A stretch of DNA of 64,000 bases from Desulfuromonas soudanensis (lineage in GTDB: Bacteria > Desulfobacterota > Desulfuromonadia > Desulfuromonadales > WTL), in NCBI RefSeq assembly GCF_001278055.1, contig NZ_CP010802.1, positions 1,961,504 through 2,025,503 on the forward strand, written 5' to 3'. The notes beneath the pieces are model-generated. The model searched no databases and was not told where the DNA came from. It was given only the letters and a program-made list of their open reading frames with translations. Both the position numbers and the translations under genes were made by a program. Of the stretch, positions 35,970 through 45,210 are shown piece after piece. How positions within the stretch are numbered: position 1 is the stretch's first letter; every line of letters starts with the position of its first letter.

Positions 35970-37621
35970 TACCTGCTCTCCGAAAATGTGCGCACCTTCT
36001 CCACCATTGCCCACAACTCCTCGCCGTTCAATCGGTTGCGGAAGGCCGGCATGGCCGTACCGGGGATGCCGTCGGCAATGGACCGGGCGATCCGCTCGTC
36101 GTCCTGGGGGGCGAAATAGGGGCGATTGGTCAGGTTGCGCGGCCGTGGCAGGTACTTCAGATGCTCAGGCCCCGTACCGGTGCCGGCGACGCCGTGGCAG
36201 CTCTGGCAGAGCTTGTCGAAGAGCGTATCCTCTGCCCGTACCGCCGGACGGGCGGGCAGCGGCGGCAGTTCTGCCTTGTCTTGGCGCGGTACGCCGATGA
36301 AGGCGCCGAAGAGGAGGTCGAGGAGGCGCTCGCGGCTCTCCCGGTCCAGGAGGCGGCCGTAGGGGGGCATGGAGGTGCCGGGAATACCCTTCTCGAGGCT
36401 TCCGGCGAGGCGTTCGTCTGCGACGCGGCGGAAAAATCCGGCGTTGCCTGCAAAAGCCCGTGGGAAGGCGGCCAGATTCGGCTGGATCGGCCCGAAGCCA
36501 TCGCCGGCGGCGGCATGGCAGCGCTGGCAGAGGGCCATGTAGAGGTGCTTGGCGGCGGGGTCTGCCGCTGCGCCATGGCCGTCGTGGCCGGCTTCTTCCG
36601 CTACGGCTTGGCCATGAAGGGAGACCGGACCGACCGCCTCGGTTGTCAGCAGCCGCAGCATCTGAGTTCGTTCTTCATCGCTCAGGGAGATCGTCGGCAT
36701 GACGGCGCCGGGGATGAGCCGGCCCGGGTTGGCGAGGAACTCCCCGAGAAAGTCGGCACTGCGCAGGTCGCCGATGTAGGTCAAATCCGGCGCTATTCGA
36801 CCGTCCTCCTCGCCGAACCGATGGCAGGCCAGGCACTTTTTCCCTCGCAGGATGCCTGCTCCGGCTTCTGCCGGCAGCGCCGGCAGGGAGATCCGGCCGG
36901 CCTGCACCTGCATCGGGGTGGCGTAGTAGGGGTCCCTGACCCGGCTCTTGAGAAAATAGGCAAGCTGCGCGACCTGGGCGCTGGAAAGGGGAAAACGCGG
37001 CATGATCGAATTTTTCGGATCCTTCTTCGGCTCGCGAATCGCCACCTCGATCTGCGCCAGTCCCAAGTGGGAACCGATGGTGCTCAAGTCAGGGCCGAAG
37101 CGCCCTCCACGTCCCAGGCCGGCCACGTGATGACAGGTGTCGCAGGCCTTCTCCAGAAAGAGGCGGTATCCGCTCCAGGCGCGCTCTGCCCCGGGGAGCG
37201 GTCCCGGTTCATGACAGCGGAAGCAGCTGGCCTGCATCTCCTTCCCCTTCAAAACAGTGCGCGCCCCCAGACCGGGGAGGCCGTGGGAGATCGTTTCGTC
37301 CAAGGCCATCCCTTCGCCGAGGTGGCAGCCGGTGCAGCCGAGCCTCTCCGGCGAGTGGGGGGCGATGTCCGGATGTCCCTGGTGGGTGTGTTCGCCGGCG
37401 GTGATCGGCCTTCCGCCCCCGGGGTGGCAGGTGGTGCAGTGCTCCCGTTGCGGTCGCCCCCCCAGGTTGACGGTGATGTCGGAAATCAGACCGTGGTGAT
37501 GGTGACGGCCACGCTGCCAGCCGACGAAAAGCACCGTCAGGGCACAGAGGCAGGCGAGCAGAGCCGCGAACATAAGCAGGCGGTCGATCCAGAAGGGCGG
37601 TTTTTTTGGTCCGTTGTTCAT
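35969..37621 (-). CDS. Membrane-anchored seven-haem cytochrome c of the bc complex
   Basis: 550 residues. One N-terminal anchor (about 13-38), then seven CxxCH motifs: CTTCH, CTGCH, CFRCH, CDTCH, CLACH, CQRCH and CQSCH. The first part resembles multihaem NapC/c7-like spacing (four haems); the last three sit in separate mono-haem domains with methionine ligands (MPRF, MPT, MPPYG, MPAF). The start at 37621 has GGAG 9 bases upstream; ATG 37696 has none. First gene of the operon cyt c-Rieske-cyt b-PCYCGC. Likely menaquinol oxidation feeding periplasmic electron transfer. Confidence 0.9.
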   Translation of the reverse strand: MNNGPKKPPFWIDRLLMFAALLACLCALTVLFVGWQRGRHHHHGLISDITVNLGGRPQREHCTTCHPGGGRPITAGEHTHQGHPDIAPHSPERLGCTGCHLGEGMALDETISHGLPGLGARTVLKGKEMQASCFRCHEPGPLPGAERAWSGYRLFLEKACDTCHHVAGLGRGGRFGPDLSTIGSHLGLAQIEVAIREPKKDPKNSIMPRFPLSSAQVAQLAYFLKSRVRDPYYATPMQVQAGRISLPALPAEAGAGILRGKKCLACHRFGEEDGRIAPDLTYIGDLRSADFLGEFLANPGRLIPGAVMPTISLSDEERTQMLRLLTTEAVGPVSLHGQAVAEEAGHDGHGAAADPAAKHLYMALCQRCHAAAGDGFGPIQPNLAAFPRAFAGNAGFFRRVADERLAGSLEKGIPGTSMPPYGRLLDRESRERLLDLLFGAFIGVPRQDKAELPPLPARPAVRAEDTLFDKLCQSCHGVAGTGTGPEHLKYLPRPRNLTNRPYFAPQDDERIARSIADGIPGTAMPAFRNRLNGEELWAMVEKVRTFSESR

Positions 37622-37872
37622 GCTATTGGGCTCCGAAGCGGTCACTGAACAACATTCACGTGCCGTGCCAAGGGATGCGCAGTCAAGTTTAGCCATTGTT
37701 AAGGGGATTGGCCAGCCGGGTTGGCCTGCGGGGGAGTGGAAATAACCCTTTTAAGGCGGAGCTGTCCGTTGCCCCCAAGCCAGAGGGTGGCTGATAATCC
37801 TCTTTGGCATAAGGCTTGAACAGATCTAACTTACGGATGGTAAAAAAATTTTCGGGGAAGGAGGTGAAACGG

Positions 37873-38019
37873 ATGAAACGTATTCTGTCCATGTTGGTAG
37901 CAATGGTGATCGCTTTGTCGCTCGCTGCCTGTGCAACGACGCCGTCGCACAAGCACTCTTACAAGCAAATCAAGTGCCCCGCCTGTGGTTACCAGTTCGA
38001 CACGCCGGCTACAAACTAG
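37873..38019 (+). CDS. 48-residue lipoprotein with a CPAC pair
   Basis: MKRILSMLVAM starts a lipoprotein signal with lipobox LAAC. The mature part has only about 29 residues, with HKHSY, then CPACGYQFDT, a half zinc-ribbon. The strong ribosome site GGAGGTGA, 5 bases before the ATG, sets the start; an in-frame upstream ATG lacks one. It is divergent from the cytochrome operon. The 250-base gap between them shows only a weak TTGGCA-17-TAACTT promoter candidate. Function unknown. Confidence 0.75.
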   Translation: MKRILSMLVAMVIALSLAACATTPSHKHSYKQIKCPACGYQFDTPATN

Positions 38020-38042
38020 GGTTGTTGCAGACAAATGGTTTC

Positions 38043-38077
38043 ATACGCGAGGGCAGCCAAGAGGCGCCCTCGCGTAT
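38043..38077 (+). terminator. 12-bp hairpin after the small lipoprotein
   Basis: ATACGCGAGGGC, 11-base loop, GCCCTCGCGTAT, perfect. No T run follows, so it may terminate weakly or protect the message end. Confidence 0.55.
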
Positions 38078-38157
38078 TGCTTGGCGGCAAGCCAAAGGCC
38101 TGGGGTCTGTGGGGCCTTTAGCGCCCCACTATCAACGTTTGGCCCCGGACCAATTGA

Positions 38158-38189
38158 AGAATATTCTACATTCGCCACAAGAATATTCT
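38158..38189 (+). promoter_or_regulatory. Twin palindrome, candidate operator of the cusCBA operon
   Basis: AGAATATTCT occurs at 38158-38167 and again at 38180-38189. Each is a perfect 10-base palindrome, and the centres are 22 bases (about two helical turns) apart. They lie about 175 bases before the first cus gene, in a 345-base gap (38020-38364) that otherwise holds only the hairpin above. This is the arrangement expected for two dimers of a regulator bound on one face of DNA. Confidence 0.5.
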
Positions 38190-38364
38190 CCATGTTCTCC
38201 CTCTTTCCCAAGGCAACCAATCGCAGGTCCCGATTTCTACGGCCTTTTATGTTTGGGCACGATCCGTGAAATAAACAGTGACATGCTGGTGTTTGATCGG
38301 GACCTGCATTATACTTTGCAATCCGGCAATTATGTTTTTATTTTTATATGTTAGGAGCAATACC

Positions 38365-39675
38365 ATGAAAAGAGCGGCGAAAACCGCACTCCTCTGTATC
38401 GCCCTCTCCCTGGTCCTTCTGGGACCGGCAACGAAGGGGGCGGCCGAGGCAACTGTCGGGATGACCCTTGACGCGCTGGTCGAAGCGGCCATTGAGAAGA
38501 ATCCCGAACTCCAGGCGGCCGAGATGCGGTGGCAGATGTTCGAACGCAAGGTGACTCCGGCGCAGACCCTCGACGATCCGCGGCTGGGATTTTCCTTCTC
38601 CAACTATCCCATTGACAGCCTCCAGGCGGACGAGACGCCGATGACGGGAAAGGAGATCCAGCTCTCCCAGATGTTCCCCTTTCCGGGGAAACTCGGAGCC
38701 AAGGGAGAAATGGCCGAGCAGCAGGCGCTCTGGTACAAGGGGGCATGGGAGGACGGCAAACTTCAGCTCGCGCAGAAAGTCAAGGACGCCTGGTATCGCC
38801 TGTACTATCAGGACAAGGCGATCGCCATCACTCAACAGAATATCGACATCCTCGACGATTTCATCCGGCTGACCGAGACGAAGTACGAGGTGGGAACCGG
38901 CCTCCAGCAAGACGTGCTCAAGGCCCAGGTCGAGCGCTCCAAGCTGATGGACCGGCTCTTCACCCTGCGCCAGCAGCGCTTCACCGTGCTGGCCGACATC
39001 AATACGCTCCTGTCCCGTCCCTCCACGTCGCCCACGAACCCGGCCGAAGCGTTGGATATGACGCCGGTGGAGCCAAGCCTTGAGGCATTGCAGGAACTCT
39101 CCCAGCAGAAGCGGCCCCTCTACGTCTCCTACCAGTCTCTGATCGACCGCTTCGAGAGCCAGCGCAAGTTGGCTCGACTCGACTACTACCCCGATTTCAA
39201 CGTCTGGGCCGGTTATCGCCTCCGCGAGGAGGTCGATGGCGACCCGGCCAAGGGGACCGACTTCGTCAGTGCCGGGGTGAGTATCAACCTGCCGATCTGG
39301 CGGCAGAAGCGCTCCGAGACGGTCGCCGAGGCCGAATTGGGCATCCGCATGGCCCGGCGGCAGTACGACGATTTCCGCAACCGGGTCCATTTCACCCTCA
39401 GCGACGCCTACGCCCAGATGGAAAAGAACCGGGATCTGGTCGCCCTCTTCAAGACCGGCATCATCCCACAGGCGCGGCAGACCTTCGAGGCGAGCCTGGC
39501 CGCCTACCAGGTCGGCGACGTCGATTTTCTGAACCTGCTCGACAGCCTGCTGACCCTCTATCGCTACGAAATCGACTACCACCGGGTGCTGGCCGACTAC
39601 CAGCGCAACGTGGCCCAACTCGAAGCGGCGGCAGGCGTCTCCTTCGCAAGCCGCCCCGAAACCCCTTCCCGATAA
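38365..39675 (+). CDS. cusC: TolC/CusC-like outer-membrane efflux protein
   Basis: 436 residues with a signal peptide (about 1-25). It has the two-fold helical repeat of outer-membrane efflux proteins: LVEAAIEKNPELQAAEMRW at the N-terminus, QAEMRW-type coiled coil, then YYPDFNVWAGYRLREE and VSINLPIW in the second half. It forms the outer-membrane exit duct for CusBA. TAGGAGC precedes the ATG. First gene of the metal efflux operon. Confidence 0.88.
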   Translation: MKRAAKTALLCIALSLVLLGPATKGAAEATVGMTLDALVEAAIEKNPELQAAEMRWQMFERKVTPAQTLDDPRLGFSFSNYPIDSLQADETPMTGKEIQLSQMFPFPGKLGAKGEMAEQQALWYKGAWEDGKLQLAQKVKDAWYRLYYQDKAIAITQQNIDILDDFIRLTETKYEVGTGLQQDVLKAQVERSKLMDRLFTLRQQRFTVLADINTLLSRPSTSPTNPAEALDMTPVEPSLEALQELSQQKRPLYVSYQSLIDRFESQRKLARLDYYPDFNVWAGYRLREEVDGDPAKGTDFVSAGVSINLPIWRQKRSETVAEAELGIRMARRQYDDFRNRVHFTLSDAYAQMEKNRDLVALFKTGIIPQARQTFEASLAAYQVGDVDFLNLLDSLLTLYRYEIDYHRVLADYQRNVAQLEAAAGVSFASRPETPSR

Positions 39676-39696
39676 CCTCGATCCAGGAATAAATTC

Positions 39697-41160
39697 ATGA
39701 TGCGACCCAGAAGGCTTTTTCTGATTGTTACCTTGAGTGTATTATTGACCCTCTCCGGCGTGGGCTGGTATGCCGTGCAGTGCGCGGGGCAGATGGGATG
39801 GCTCCCCTTCAGCGGACCGTCCCCCGCCCACGCCGAAAAGCAGAAATACACCTGCGGCATGCACCCCTTCATCATCCAGGACGAACCCGGCACCTGTCCC
39901 ATCTGCGGCATGACCCTGACGCCGCTCAAGGCCGGAACGGGAGACGCCGGGCCGGCGGAAAAGCCGAAGGGTGAGCGGAAGATCAAGTACTGGCAGGCGC
40001 CGATGGACCCGACCTACATCCGCGACGAGCCGGGCAAATCTCCCATGGGGATGGACCTGGTGCCGGTCTACGAGGACGAGGCTCCGGCTGGAGCGGTGAT
40101 CTCCATCGATCCGGTCACCTCCCAGAACATGGGGGTGCGCACCGCCCTCGTGGAGCGGCGCACCCTGCATAGGACCATTCGCACCGTCGGTCTGGTCGGC
40201 TATGACGAACCGCGGGTCTATTCGGTCAACGCCAAGGTTGAAGGCTGGATCGAGCGCCTCCATGTCGACGAGACCGGGCAGGTGGTGAAGAAGGGGCAGC
40301 CGCTGCTGGAGATCTACAGTCCCAAGTTGGTCTCCGCCCAGGAAGAGTACCTGCTCGCCCTGCGCAACCGGGCAACGCTCAAGGAGAGCGCCTTTCCCCA
40401 GATTGCCCAAGGGGCCGAGCGCCTGCTGGAATCAAGCCGCAAGCGGCTGCAATACTATGACATCAGCGACCGGCAGATCGCCGAACTGGAAAAGACCGGC
40501 AACGTGCGCAAAACCCTGACCCTGTACGCCCCCTTCAAAGGAATCGTCACCATGAAGATGGCTTTCGAGGGACAGTTCATCAAGGCCGGCCTGGAGCTGT
40601 TCAAGATCGGCGACATCTCCAACGTCTGGGTCTACGCCGACATCTACGAATACGAGCTCCCCTGGGTCAAGGTCGGCCAGGAGGCCGAGGTCCGGCTCCC
40701 CTTTGCCGGCGGCAAGACCATCACGGCGAAGATCGATTACCTCTATCCCTACGTCGAGCCCAAGACCCGGACCGTCAAGGCCCGGCTAAAATTCGCCAAC
40801 CCGGATTTCGAACTCAAGCCGGACATGTACGTAAATGTGCGTATCAAGGGGAGTGAGGTCCGGGGCGTGTTGTCCGTTCCTGCCGAGGCGGTGATCAACT
40901 CCGGCGAGAAACGGATCGCTTTCGTGGCCCTTGGTGAGGGCAAGTTCGAACCCCGCAAGCTCAAGATCGGACTGCAGGACGAGGAAGGGTACCTGCAGAT
41001 CGCGCAGGGTCTGCTCGAAGGCGAGAGGGTGGTGACCAGCGCCCAGTTCATGCTCGACTCCGAGAGCAAGCTGCGCGAGGTGATCCAGAAGATGCTGGAG
41101 CCTAAGAAGGAACCCAGTGCTGAGCCTGCCGGCGAGGCTGATCTTGAAGAGCTCTTTTAG
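39697..41160 (+). CDS. cusB: CusB-like periplasmic adaptor with two heavy-metal-binding domains
   Basis: 487 residues. One N-terminal membrane helix. From residue 51 a heavy-metal-binding domain (YTCGMHPFIIQDEPGTCPICGM), and a second, shorter one (YWQAPMDPTYI ... GKSPMGMDLVP) in place of the single domain usual in the family. Then the membrane-fusion-protein barrel and hairpin (GWIERLHVDETGQVVKKGQ), and a beta-rich C-terminus. It links CusA to CusC and in E. coli binds Cu(I)/Ag(I) through Met residues. Confidence 0.92.
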   Translation: MMRPRRLFLIVTLSVLLTLSGVGWYAVQCAGQMGWLPFSGPSPAHAEKQKYTCGMHPFIIQDEPGTCPICGMTLTPLKAGTGDAGPAEKPKGERKIKYWQAPMDPTYIRDEPGKSPMGMDLVPVYEDEAPAGAVISIDPVTSQNMGVRTALVERRTLHRTIRTVGLVGYDEPRVYSVNAKVEGWIERLHVDETGQVVKKGQPLLEIYSPKLVSAQEEYLLALRNRATLKESAFPQIAQGAERLLESSRKRLQYYDISDRQIAELEKTGNVRKTLTLYAPFKGIVTMKMAFEGQFIKAGLELFKIGDISNVWVYADIYEYELPWVKVGQEAEVRLPFAGGKTITAKIDYLYPYVEPKTRTVKARLKFANPDFELKPDMYVNVRIKGSEVRGVLSVPAEAVINSGEKRIAFVALGEGKFEPRKLKIGLQDEEGYLQIAQGLLEGERVVTSAQFMLDSESKLREVIQKMLEPKKEPSAEPAGEADLEELF

Positions 41161-41260
41161 TCGGCCGGCCTGATCCGACCTATCGATCGATCAGGCTGGT
41201 CGGTCGGATCGGTCCGCCATCGGCTTGCTCAACAATCAACACTAGCGACCGGGATTTCCA

Positions 41261-44200
41261 ATGCTTGAAAAAATAATAGAATGGTCGATTCGCAACAAAT
41301 TCATGGTGGTCCTCATCACGGTCTTCATGATCGTGGCGGGGGTCTACGCCCTGCGCAACACCCCTCTGGACGCCATCCCCGACCTCTCGGACGTGCAGGT
41401 CATCGTCTTCACCGAGTATCCCGGCCAGGCGCCGCAGGTGGTGGAGGACCAGGTCACCTATCCGCTGACCACGCAGATGCTGGCTGTCCCCTACGCCAAG
41501 GTGGTGCGCGGCTACTCCTTCTTCGGTTTCTCCTTCGTCTACATCATCTTCGAGGACGGCACCGATCTCTACTGGGCCCGCTCCCGTGTCCTCGAATACC
41601 TCAACTATGCGGCCGGCAAGCTCCCCAAGGGGGTGACACCGGCCCTGGGCCCGGACGCCACGGGGGTGGGCTGGGTCTACGAGTACGTGCTCGAAAGCGA
41701 CAAGCACGATCTGCAACAGCTGCGTTCCCTTCAAGACTGGTTCCTGCGCTACGAGCTGACGGCGGTCGACGGCGTCTCCGAGGTCGCCTCCATCGGCGGC
41801 TACGTCAAGCAGTACCAGGTGGCCGTCGACCCGGACCGGTTGCTTGCCTACCACATCACCATCCCCCAGATCCGCCAGGCCATCCAGCGCAGCAACAACG
41901 ACGTCGGCGGCCGGCTCGTCGAGATGGCCGAGACCGAGTTCATGGTCCGCGGCCTCGGTTACATCAAATCCCTTAAGGACCTGGAGCAGGTGGTGGTCGG
42001 CACAGACATGCGCGGCACGCCGGTCCTGCTGCGGGATCTGGCCGAGATCCGGCTCGGACCCGAACTGCGCCGCGGCCTGGCCGAGCTCGACGGGGAAGGG
42101 GAGGCGGTCGGCGGCGTCGTCATCATGCGCTTCGGCGAGAACGCCCTGAAGACGATCGAGAACGTCAAGAAAAAACTGGAGGAGCTGCAAGCCGGCCTCC
42201 CCGAAGGGGTGACGATCAAGGCCGTTTACGACCGTTCGGGGTTGATCGAGCGGGCCGTCGACACCCTGAAGGAGAAGCTCCTCGAGGAGAGCATCGTCGT
42301 GGCGGTGGTCACCGCCCTCTTCCTCTTCCACCTGCCGAGCGCCTTCGTCGCCATATTCACCCTGCCGGTGGCGATCCTGATGGCCTTCGGCATCATGTAC
42401 GCCCAGGGGATCAACGCCAACATCATGAGCCTCGGCGGGATCGCAATCGCCATCGGGGCGATGATCGATGCGGCGATCATCATGATCGAGAACGCCCACA
42501 AGCACCTGGAGCGCGACCAGGGGAAAAAACCGCACTGGGAGATCATCCTCGCCTCGGCCAAGGAGGTCGGTCCGACCCTCTTCTTTTCGCTGCTGGTGAT
42601 CACCGTCTCCTTCGTTCCGGTCTTCACTCTGCAGGAACAATCCGGGCGCATGTTCAAGCCCCTCGCCTTCACCAAGACCTACGCCATGGGGGCGGCGGCG
42701 CTGTTGTCGGTCACCCTCGTGCCGATTCTGATGGGTTGGTTCATCCGCGGCAAGATCCCCAGGGAAGACGCCAACCCGGTCAACCGGTTCCTGATCCGCG
42801 TCTACCACCCGGTGGTCGATTTCGTCCTGAAGTGGCGCAAAAGCGTCCTGTTGGTGGCTCTGGTGCTGATGCTCTCCATCGCCTGGCCGCTGTCGAAGAT
42901 GGGAAGCGAGTTCATGCCGCCCCTCTACGAAGGGGACCTCCTCTATATGCCGACCACCCTCCCCGGGATCTCCATCACCAAGGCGAAGGAGGTGCTGCAG
43001 CAGACCGACCGGATCATCCGCCAGTTCCCGGAGGTGCACCACGTGTTCGGCAAGATCGGACGGGCCGAGACGGCCACCGACCCTGCGCCGCTCTCGATGA
43101 TCGAGACGACGATCATGCTCAAACCGGAAGAAGAGTGGCGCAAGGTCCCCGCATCCCGCTTCTACTCCGGCTGGCCGGACTGGACCGAATGGGTGAAAAA
43201 GCCGCTGCGCTGGGTCTGGTCGGAGGAGAAGACGATCACGGTGGATCAGCTCACCGAGGAGATGAACAACGCCATCCAGTTTCCCGGACTCACCAACGCC
43301 TGGACCATGCCGATCAAGACCCGCATCGACATGCTCTCCACCGGCATCAAGACGCCGGTTGGTATCAAGGTCATGGGTCCGGACCTGCAGACCCTCTCCG
43401 ATCTCGGCGAGGAGATCGAAGCCCTGGTGCGCACGATCCCCGGCACGCTCTCCGCCTATTCGGAACGCGTGGTCGGCGGCAACTACCTCGATTTCGTCAT
43501 CGACCGCGCCGAGGCGGCCCGCTACGGCCTGACCGTCGGCGATGTGCAGGACATCATCCAGAGCGCCATCGGCGGCATGAACGTCACCCAGACCGTCGAG
43601 GGGCTGGAGCGCTATCCGGTCAACGTCCGCTACCAGCGCGACTATCGCAATGACCTGCCGGCCCTCAAGCGGGTCCTGATTCCCCTCAAGGACGGCAGTC
43701 ACATCCCGATCTCCCAGGTCGCCGACATCGAAATCAAGAAGGGGCCGCCGTCGATCAAGAGCGAGAACGCCCGGCGCACCGCCTGGATCTACGTCGACCT
43801 GCGGGGGATCGACGTCGGCACCTACGTGAAGAACGCCCAGCGGGCGGTGGCCGAGAAGATCAAACTCCCGGCCGGTTACAGCATCGTCTGGAGCGGTCAG
43901 TTCGAGTACATGGAGAAGGCCAGGGAGCGGTTCATGCTCGTCATCCCGCTGACCGTCCTGATCATCTTCGTCATCATCTACATCAGCACCAAAAGCCTGG
44001 TAAAGACGGGGATCGTCTTCCTGGCCGTGCCGTTCTCCCTGGTCGGGGCCTTCTGGTTCATGTACGCCCTCGACTACAATACCTCGGTGGCCGTCTGGGT
44101 CGGGGTGATCGCGCTGGCCGGCCTCGACGCCGAGACAGGGGTGGTCATGCTCCTCTACCTCGACCTGGCGCACAAGCTCTGGGGGGATAACGGCCGTATG

Positions 44201-44488
44201 CTGAACCGCGGCGACCTCAGGCAGGCGATCCACCACGGCGCCGTCAAACGTATCCGGCCCAAGGTCATGACCATCGGCGTCATTATCGCCGGCCTGCTGC
44301 CGATCATGTGGAGCCATGGCGCCGGGGCGGACGTGATGAAAAGGATCGCCGCGCCGATGGTCGGCGGGGTTGTCACCTCCGGGGTCATGGAGCTGATGGT
44401 CTACCCCGTCATCTTCTACCTCTGGCGGGGCCGGAAACTGGATAAGGCCCTGGCGCCCACTTCCGAGGAGGAGATCGAGGAAGGGTAG
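41261..44488 (+). CDS. cusA: CusA-like heavy-metal efflux RND pump
   Basis: 1075 residues, full length for HME-RND transporters, with 12 membrane helices and two large periplasmic loops. Typical: RNKFMVVLITVFM start, EYPGQAPQVVEDQVTYPL, DLYWARSRVLEYLN, and VGVIALAGLDAETGVVMLLY with the proton-relay acids. The Met residues around METTIMLKP and DMLSTGIKTPVGIKVMG fit copper/silver transport. Two fragments of a second cusA occur at 58.9 and 61.5 kb in this window. Confidence 0.94.
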   Translation: MLEKIIEWSIRNKFMVVLITVFMIVAGVYALRNTPLDAIPDLSDVQVIVFTEYPGQAPQVVEDQVTYPLTTQMLAVPYAKVVRGYSFFGFSFVYIIFEDGTDLYWARSRVLEYLNYAAGKLPKGVTPALGPDATGVGWVYEYVLESDKHDLQQLRSLQDWFLRYELTAVDGVSEVASIGGYVKQYQVAVDPDRLLAYHITIPQIRQAIQRSNNDVGGRLVEMAETEFMVRGLGYIKSLKDLEQVVVGTDMRGTPVLLRDLAEIRLGPELRRGLAELDGEGEAVGGVVIMRFGENALKTIENVKKKLEELQAGLPEGVTIKAVYDRSGLIERAVDTLKEKLLEESIVVAVVTALFLFHLPSAFVAIFTLPVAILMAFGIMYAQGINANIMSLGGIAIAIGAMIDAAIIMIENAHKHLERDQGKKPHWEIILASAKEVGPTLFFSLLVITVSFVPVFTLQEQSGRMFKPLAFTKTYAMGAAALLSVTLVPILMGWFIRGKIPREDANPVNRFLIRVYHPVVDFVLKWRKSVLLVALVLMLSIAWPLSKMGSEFMPPLYEGDLLYMPTTLPGISITKAKEVLQQTDRIIRQFPEVHHVFGKIGRAETATDPAPLSMIETTIMLKPEEEWRKVPASRFYSGWPDWTEWVKKPLRWVWSEEKTITVDQLTEEMNNAIQFPGLTNAWTMPIKTRIDMLSTGIKTPVGIKVMGPDLQTLSDLGEEIEALVRTIPGTLSAYSERVVGGNYLDFVIDRAEAARYGLTVGDVQDIIQSAIGGMNVTQTVEGLERYPVNVRYQRDYRNDLPALKRVLIPLKDGSHIPISQVADIEIKKGPPSIKSENARRTAWIYVDLRGIDVGTYVKNAQRAVAEKIKLPAGYSIVWSGQFEYMEKARERFMLVIPLTVLIIFVIIYISTKSLVKTGIVFLAVPFSLVGAFWFMYALDYNTSVAVWVGVIALAGLDAETGVVMLLYLDLAHKLWGDNGRMLNRGDLRQAIHHGAVKRIRPKVMTIGVIIAGLLPIMWSHGAGADVMKRIAAPMVGGVVTSGVMELMVYPVIFYLWRGRKLDKALAPTSEEEIEEG

Positions 44489-44567
44489 GTCCATGAGGCG
44501 GGCCACCAGGCGTCATAAAATTAACTCGGCGGCAATGCCGCCCCAACACAAGTCAAGGAGATAAAAG

Positions 44568-45059
44568 ATGAAAAAGGTGAATGCACTTCTGGCCGCACTC
44601 TTTCTGCTGAGCCTTCCACTGGCCGCCGGCGCCATGGAGGGAATGAAACACGACAAGATGGAGAAGATGGAGCACGGCTCCATGGAGGGGATGAAGCACG
44701 AAGGCATGAAGATGGAAGGCATGATCATGCTCGGCGAAGGGACCGAGGAAGGGGTCAAGGCGATGGCCCACCTCAACGACGTCAAGGAAGCCATGGCCAA
44801 GATGGGAATGAAGGAGACCCACCACTTCATGGTCGCCTTCGTCGATGCCGCCGGAAAACCGGTCACCGAGGGGACCGTTGCGGTCAAGATCAAGAACCCC
44901 GCCGGCAAGGAAGGTAAGGCCATCAAGCTGATGGGGATGGAGGGGCACTTTGGCGCCGACATCGTGCTGCCGGAGAAGGGCGAATACCACTTCAAGGTGG
45001 GGACCAAACTCGCCGATGGTCAAAAACGCGAATATCATTTCCACCACACGGTGGAATAA
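44568..45059 (+). CDS. Met/His-rich exported protein downstream of cusA
   Basis: 163 residues with a signal peptide (about 1-22). The segment after it is a run of Met, His, Lys and Glu (MEGMKHDKMEKMEHGSMEG and on to about residue 60), a likely Cu(I)/Ag(I)-binding tract. The rest is a small beta domain (TVAVKIKNPAGK ... HFGADIVLPEKGEYHFKVG). A close paralogue is at 61851-62345. Probable role: periplasmic copper chaperone or buffer for CusCBA. AAGGAGA precedes the ATG. Confidence 0.85.
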   Translation: MKKVNALLAALFLLSLPLAAGAMEGMKHDKMEKMEHGSMEGMKHEGMKMEGMIMLGEGTEEGVKAMAHLNDVKEAMAKMGMKETHHFMVAFVDAAGKPVTEGTVAVKIKNPAGKEGKAIKLMGMEGHFGADIVLPEKGEYHFKVGTKLADGQKREYHFHHTVE

Positions 45060-45070
45060 GGCGAGGCATG

Positions 45071-45094
45071 AGGGCCGCGGGTGACCGCGGCCCT
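45071..45094 (+). terminator. 10-bp GC hairpin ending the cus operon
   Basis: AGGGCCGCGG, loop GTGA, CCGCGGCCCT. Perfect stem and tetraloop but no T run. Confidence 0.6.
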
Positions 45095-45210
45095 TGGCAC
45101 TCCCGGATCACGGGAAGATAGCGACGACCCGATAAGGAGACCGAAGCCTTGCGGACGTTGAGGCATAACGAAAGATCTTTGAAGCTCGAAACCTGCCGGA
45201 GGTAAAAACC

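Noticed and set aside
41180-44506. 1108-codon minus-strand frame opposite cusA
   Set aside because: Composition is Asp/His/Arg/Gly-rich with no known motif, the usual shadow of a high-GC gene. The + strand gene is unambiguous.
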